This document shows positions 15,011 to 17,871 of a DNA stretch of 17,871 bases, piece after piece. The DNA is from Stramenopiles sp. TOSAG23-2 (lineage: Eukaryota > Sar): contig LT649621.1 in NCBI GenBank assembly GCA_900128395.1, positions 1-17,871 of the forward strand, given 5' to 3'. Below the pieces are notes generated by a model. The model ran no database searches and was not told the DNA's origin. It worked only from the letters and a program-made list of their open reading frames with translations. How positions within the stretch are numbered: the first letter of the stretch is position 1; the number at the start of each line of letters is the position of its first letter. A program made the translations under genes and the position numbers.

Positions 15011-17434
15011 ATGGGTGGAATTATAGCAAAACGTAGGCAAAGGGCGGAGCAACGAGCTGAAGAATTAGCACAGAGATATTTGCAAGAGGATGAGGAATAC
15101 ATGCAACAACAAGAACAACTTGGTGAAAGGCAAGAAAGGCAACGTGAAGCTATTAAACATGTTATGACTTATATGTATCCATATCAAAATGTAAATACTA
15201 GAATTGCGAAACATCCAAAAGGTTCGCCAAAAGCTGGTGAAAAATTTATGTGGATAACACGTAGTGTTGGCCGTAGTTCTTTTAGTGCGCCAAGAGAAGC
15301 AAATTATCCTGAATGTGTCACAGTCGATAAGGAAGGAAATGTATATGTCTCTGAACATACAGATCAAGAAACATATAAAATATCAAGTGAAGAAATATTA
15401 GCAGCAAAATATGTACCAGCTAAACCACGTTCACCTCCATTATTATTGAAACGTACACAAGCAGATATTGCAGTTGAATGGGAAAAAATCTATGCACGTG
15501 TAGATAGGTATGAATTGCAATATCAATTGTATGATGAAGTAGATAATTGGAAAACGTCTAGTGCATTTTTATTTACAAATTGTGGAACATTGAAAGATAT
15601 TAAATGTAATCAAAAATATATATTTCGTGTCCGTGCACATAATATGGTTGGATGGGGTGAATATAGCGATGCAAGTGCTATTTTCAGCAGTGCACCTGGT
15701 CCTCCAGAACGACCAGATGCACCAAATTTAACATTTACAAGTGAATTTGCAATTGGGTTAGAATGGACAACGTGTAATGATAATGGTTCGGAAATATTTT
15801 GTTACACCGTACGTTGTAAAGCGGAAGGACCGAATAATAAATGGCGTGATGCCTTTGTTGGTTTATCAACAAATTGTACAGTAACGGAATTAGATGACAA
15901 TACATCATATTTTTTCCAAATTTTTGCTACTAATGATATTGGTAGAAGTGATGGTAGTTACAATGTAACTTATACGACAAAAGAAGCACCGTTGGATATA
16001 TCTGGCCCTGTATTGCGACGACATGGTGTATGGGAGGAATATTACGATAGTCGTCGCCAAGCATGTGTATATTTAAATACAAAAACAAATCTTCGACAAA
16101 AGAAAACACCATTTGAATTGCGCAGTGAAGCAAAAAGTGTATGTGATCCTGATGTTGAATTTAGGAAAAAAAGATATCGTTTCATACGTTCAATACGCAA
16201 AAGTGCCGTACATTTAGAACGTCGACAAAGTAGAGCATTGAGTATGTCAGACGATGGCTTGATCTTTTCGGATAGTGAAGATGCAACTATAAATGATGAA
16301 ACTCCAGTATCACCAACCATTGTTTCCGTTCTCGCTTTGCAAATTGAACGCGAACGAATTTTTGAAGATACATTTGAACAATTTCAAGCGATGCCAACAC
16401 ATTATTTAAGTCGTCGTACACGCGTTGAATTTCAAGGTGAAATGGGTATTGATTCAGGTGGTTTAACAAAGGAATGGTATTTAGAACTTGCACGTACATT
16501 TGCTGATAAATCAAGACGATTATTTAGAAGAACATCGAATAAATCAGCTATTGGCATAGATCCAAAAGCTGTCATAAAATTAAAACATTGTGGTATACCA
16601 GAATTTAGATTTATCGGACGTATTGTAGGAAAATCTATTTTTGATCGCCAATTAATAAATGTGCAATTTGATCGTGCAATTTTAAAATCAATATTAGGAC
16701 ATCCATTAACAATGGAAGATTTAGAATTAGTTGATCCAGTATATGCAAAAAGTTTGAAATGGATATTAGAAAATGATATCACTGGTATTATAGATGAAAC
16801 ATTTAGTTCCTTTCGGAAAGATGCATTAGGTCGTGATGAATGTGTTGATTTAACGGTGAATGGCACCAAAATTGTAGGTGGGCGTAATATTGATGTAACT
16901 AATGATAATAAAATGGATTATGTATCTGGTATGGTTCATTTCTCGTTATATGGACAAGTGGAACATCAATTAGATTCATTTTTAAAAGGTTTTTATGAAA
17001 TTGTACCAAAGGAAGATATATCATGTTTTACAATAGAGGAAATTATATTGTTAATGAATGGTAGAGAGGAAATTGTCGTATCGACATTGGCGGCATCATC
17101 GAAATATGATGGTGGTATCGATGAAAGTAGTGATATTGTAGTATGGTTATGGAAAGTTGTGGAAAAAATGACAAAAGAAATGAAAACAAAATTTTTAACA
17201 TTTGTAACTGGTTGTCCACGTATACCATTAGATGGGTTTGATCCACAATTTACAGTAACATGTAGTGATGATATGGAAGCTACAGCATTGCCACGTTCAC
17301 ATACGTGTTTTAACCAATTGGTATTGCCACCATATCATTTAGCATGCCCAGGTGATTTAACAGTTGGACGAAAAACATTGAAAGAAAAATTATTATACGC
17401 AATTGAACATGCACATGGTTTTCACATGACGTAA
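15011..17434 (+). CDS. HECT-type E3 ubiquitin ligase with two fibronectin type III domains
   Basis: 807 aa. The HECT catalytic domain fills about 455-807: RVEFQGEMGIDSGGLTKEWY (471-490) matches the family's F-x-G-E-x-G-x-D-x-G-G-[LV]-x-[RK]-E-W, and the ubiquitin-accepting cysteine is C766 in LPRSHTCFNQLVLPPY. Two FN3 domains lie at about 136-229 and 234-325, with tyrosine-corner motifs (YIFRVRAHNMVGWGEYS and YFFQIFATNDIGRSDGS). At 341-366 there is a WW-like segment (W341, then VYLNTKTN) lacking the second tryptophan. Residues 1-50 are a charged helix, rich in Arg, Glu and Gln, after a Gly-2 that could be N-myristoylated (MGGIIAKR). Residues 95-124 have a loose NHL-like look. It transfers ubiquitin to unknown targets. 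FN3 domains with HECT are uncommon compared with C2-WW-HECT, and placement at a membrane is an inference. Confidence 0.92.
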   Translation: MGGIIAKRRQRAEQRAEELAQRYLQEDEEYMQQQEQLGERQERQREAIKHVMTYMYPYQNVNTRIAKHPKGSPKAGEKFMWITRSVGRSSFSAPREANYPECVTVDKEGNVYVSEHTDQETYKISSEEILAAKYVPAKPRSPPLLLKRTQADIAVEWEKIYARVDRYELQYQLYDEVDNWKTSSAFLFTNCGTLKDIKCNQKYIFRVRAHNMVGWGEYSDASAIFSSAPGPPERPDAPNLTFTSEFAIGLEWTTCNDNGSEIFCYTVRCKAEGPNNKWRDAFVGLSTNCTVTELDDNTSYFFQIFATNDIGRSDGSYNVTYTTKEAPLDISGPVLRRHGVWEEYYDSRRQACVYLNTKTNLRQKKTPFELRSEAKSVCDPDVEFRKKRYRFIRSIRKSAVHLERRQSRALSMSDDGLIFSDSEDATINDETPVSPTIVSVLALQIERERIFEDTFEQFQAMPTHYLSRRTRVEFQGEMGIDSGGLTKEWYLELARTFADKSRRLFRRTSNKSAIGIDPKAVIKLKHCGIPEFRFIGRIVGKSIFDRQLINVQFDRAILKSILGHPLTMEDLELVDPVYAKSLKWILENDITGIIDETFSSFRKDALGRDECVDLTVNGTKIVGGRNIDVTNDNKMDYVSGMVHFSLYGQVEHQLDSFLKGFYEIVPKEDISCFTIEEIILLMNGREEIVVSTLAASSKYDGGIDESSDIVVWLWKVVEKMTKEMKTKFLTFVTGCPRIPLDGFDPQFTVTCSDDMEATALPRSHTCFNQLVLPPYHLACPGDLTVGRKTLKEKLLYAIEHAHGFHMT

Positions 17435-17871
17435 AAAATAAAAATAAAATACGCCAACGACCAAATCCGGTATTACTGATCAGCACTTCTCGATGACAGG
17501 CTTAGTAGACTACATAAATTATATATTATGTTGATAGGAGTAGAAAACCGTAGTGTTAGTAATTGAAGTACAAAATAGACACACAGTTTATTTCACACAG
17601 ATTTACATACAAATTTAAAACACATTAATTAATCACCATGTTTTCTTCATAGGGATATAAATAAGTAATCAATACTCGACAATTTTTATTGTTTAATTAT
17701 TGATTGTTTTTTCACCATCTTTATACTCTTTAACGTTTTCCACCTGGTTTATTTGGATTGAAAAATACGACCGTGTTACCATCTTCATTGTAATCGATAT
17801 GCCAGAGTGGACATTATGTTGATATGAGCCGGTGTGGGCGGCTCGTTAATCAAGTTGCTATTTGGGTGGGC
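17435..17871. other. 3' flank of the HECT gene, 437 bp to window end
   Basis: AATAAA strings occur immediately after the HECT stop (17437 and 17443), too close to be the main polyadenylation signal. The last 170 bp are less AT-rich, and the minus strand has a 27-codon open stretch ending in TAA at 17730-17732 that looks protein-like, but an in-frame TAA at 17814-17816 with no splice acceptor between them blocks a gene model. A 6-bp GC stem (GAGCCG...CGGCTC) lies at 17826-17844. No gene is called. Confidence 0.5.

Noticed and set aside
16432-16869. 145-aa open frame antisense to the HECT domain
   Set aside because: Shadow of conserved HECT coding sequence, with no recognisable features of its own.
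17795-17871. tRNA-like or SECIS-like element at the right edge
   Set aside because: The A-box-like GCCAGAGTGG has no matching B box or cloverleaf. The ATGA near 17823 precedes a GC stem, but the required GA on the 3' side is absent.

Overview
The window is nuclear DNA of an AT-rich, gene-dense unicellular eukaryote. The evidence is long, mostly intron-free genes for eukaryote-only proteins (exosome Rrp40, signal peptidase subunit SPCS1, a HECT ubiquitin ligase, a Tubby protein, an SLC12 cotransporter), one 66-nt GT-AG spliceosomal intron, (TA)n tracts between genes, and runs of Asn, Ser, Asp and Lys inside proteins. The gene set and the apparent selenoprotein would fit a stramenopile-like or other algal/protist lineage. 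I cannot fix the taxon from sequence alone.

Layout, left to right. (1) Minus strand, 1-472: the 5' part of a FrnE-type DsbA-family thiol oxidoreductase. Its CPWC redox motif has an in-frame TGA at the first Cys position, so it reads U-P-W-C. This is the most notable object in the window: a probable selenoprotein that ordinary ORF calling misses. Its 3' end, where a SECIS element should lie, is outside the window. (2) Minus strand, 716-1654: a two-exon unknown protein of 290 aa. (3) Plus strand, 2487-3785: a glutathione-dependent formaldehyde dehydrogenase (class III ADH) with a mitochondrial presequence and a locally higher GC content. (4) Plus strand, 4143-6890: a Sel1-repeat plus ankyrin protein with a regular module of about 112 residues. 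(5) Plus strand, 7416-9149: a PDZ-like plus Tubby protein. Its 3' coding end overlaps that of (6), minus strand 9077-9919, exosome cap subunit Rrp40, by 73 bp. (7) Plus strand, 10272-10532: SPCS1. (8) Minus strand, 10889-14089: an NKCC-type cation-chloride cotransporter. (9) Plus strand, 15011-17434: a HECT E3 ligase with two FN3 domains, a degenerate WW-like segment and a possible N-myristoylation site.

The genes look like unrelated housekeeping and signalling genes packed closely together, not a pathway cluster. Themes that recur are redox and aldehyde detoxification (items 1 and 3), RNA and protein processing (6, 7, 9), ion homeostasis (8) and membrane-phosphoinositide signalling (5). Spacers are 240 to 920 bp, AT-rich and full of short tandem repeats. 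I found no tRNA, rRNA, CRISPR array or transposon.
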